Assembly: GCA_005885085.1 (NCBI GenBank)
Contig: VAXY01000115.1
Coordinates: forward strand, 1-5,969
Source: Actinomycetota bacterium
GTDB taxonomy: Bacteria > Actinomycetota > Thermoleophilia > Gaiellales > Gaiellaceae
Direction of reading: 5' to 3'
Length of the DNA: 5,969 nucleotides
How positions within the stretch are numbered: the stretch's first letter is position 1; each line of letters starts with the position of its first letter. Below, one piece after another: positions 5,738-5,969 of the stretch. A model generated the notes under the pieces. That model was not told the DNA's origin. It did no database searches and worked only from the letters and a program-made list of their open reading frames with translations. The translations under genes were made by a program, and so were the position numbers.

Positions 5738-5969
5738 ATGAGGGCTCTGCGTAGCCTCGTAACACTGCTCGTCGTTTCCGCGCCGCTCCTGCTGGCGTCG
5801 ACGGGCCAGGCCGTCAACGACCACGCGAACTACCACGCGGTCTGTCCCGGCGCCGAGGCGCTGGCCGCGCGCTGCCACTCCAACGTGGTGACAGATGCGA
5901 ACGGCAATCCGAATGCGACGATCTCGCCGACCGGCTACGGGCCGGCGCAGTTCCACGGCGGCTACAGCC
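5738..5969 (+). CDS. Secreted S53 (sedolisin/kumamolisin-like) peptidase, N-terminal fragment cut by window edge
   Basis: Seventy-seven codons are open to the right edge. The protein begins with a signal peptide (R2 and R5, hydrophobic 7-20, likely cleavage after GQA at residue 25). The next part contains CPG (36-38), ARCH (44-47), VVTDANGNPNAT (50-61) and SPTGYGPAQFHGGYS (63-77). The GYGPAQFxxxY phrase preceded by a CPG...RCH pair is, from memory, the N-terminus typical of secreted S53 peptidases in Actinomycetota, where it leads into the catalytic domain. The Glu-Asp-Ser catalytic residues would all lie outside the window, so activity cannot be judged. It is transcribed away from the minus-strand genes, with its own promoter and strong ribosome binding site. 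With the GH18 enzyme it suggests extracellular polymer breakdown. The family call rests on a short stretch; a subtilisin-like or non-catalytic relative is the alternative. Confidence 0.7.
   Translation, partial: MRALRSLVTLLVVSAPLLLASTGQAVNDHANYHAVCPGAEALAARCHSNVVTDANGNPNATISPTGYGPAQFHGGYS

Noticed and set aside
1..5969. tRNA, rRNA, CRISPR array, complete insertion sequence, riboswitch
   Set aside because: I saw no cloverleaf-like segment, regularly spaced direct repeats, transposase motifs or known aptamer signature on either strand.

Overview
The window is high-GC DNA with dense coding. It most resembles a soil or freshwater actinobacterium, and I would guess the Thermoleophilia (Solirubrobacter/Gaiella-like lineages). 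That guess rests on strong GC bias at third codon positions, the GAF-PAS-GGDEF-EAL architecture, the style of the secreted GH18 enzyme, and the start of a secreted sedolisin-type protease. The lineage is inferred from protein style only; no rRNA or marker gene is present.

From left to right, positions 1-2748 (minus strand) hold most of a very large membrane-bound cyclic-di-GMP enzyme: about ten transmembrane helices, then GAF, PAS, GGDEF and EAL domains. It runs off the left edge inside the EAL domain. Its ATG overlaps the stop of the next gene (2745-4037, minus), a PLP-dependent enzyme of the alpha-oxoamine synthase family (related to BioF, KBL, serine palmitoyltransferase and CqsA). A 72-bp gap separates this from a secreted single-domain GH18 chitinase-like glycosidase (4110-5123, minus), which has a signal peptide and a good ribosome binding site. 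The three genes point the same way and may share a transcript, with transcription running right to left.

Right of the glycosidase is about 600 bp of less certain content. It contains a perfect 17-nt palindrome (5173-5189), a doubtful 81-codon frame (5179-5424), and a more convincing 67-residue protein with two transmembrane helices (5448-5651), all on the minus strand. The 86 bp between 5651 and 5738 form a divergent control region with a 7-bp inverted repeat that overlaps a plus-strand sigma70-like promoter. The plus-strand gene from 5738 has a strong ribosome binding site and encodes the signal peptide and first mature residues of a probable S53 (sedolisin/kumamolisin-like) secreted peptidase, cut by the right edge.

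The most interesting point is the translationally coupled pair of an alpha-oxoamine synthase and a polytopic c-di-GMP sensor enzyme. By analogy with cqsA/cqsS and lqsA/lqsS, it could be a small-molecule synthase next to its own receptor, with c-di-GMP as output instead of a phosphorelay. That is a hypothesis. The chitinase and peptidase are ordinary secreted hydrolases that suggest scavenging of polymers.
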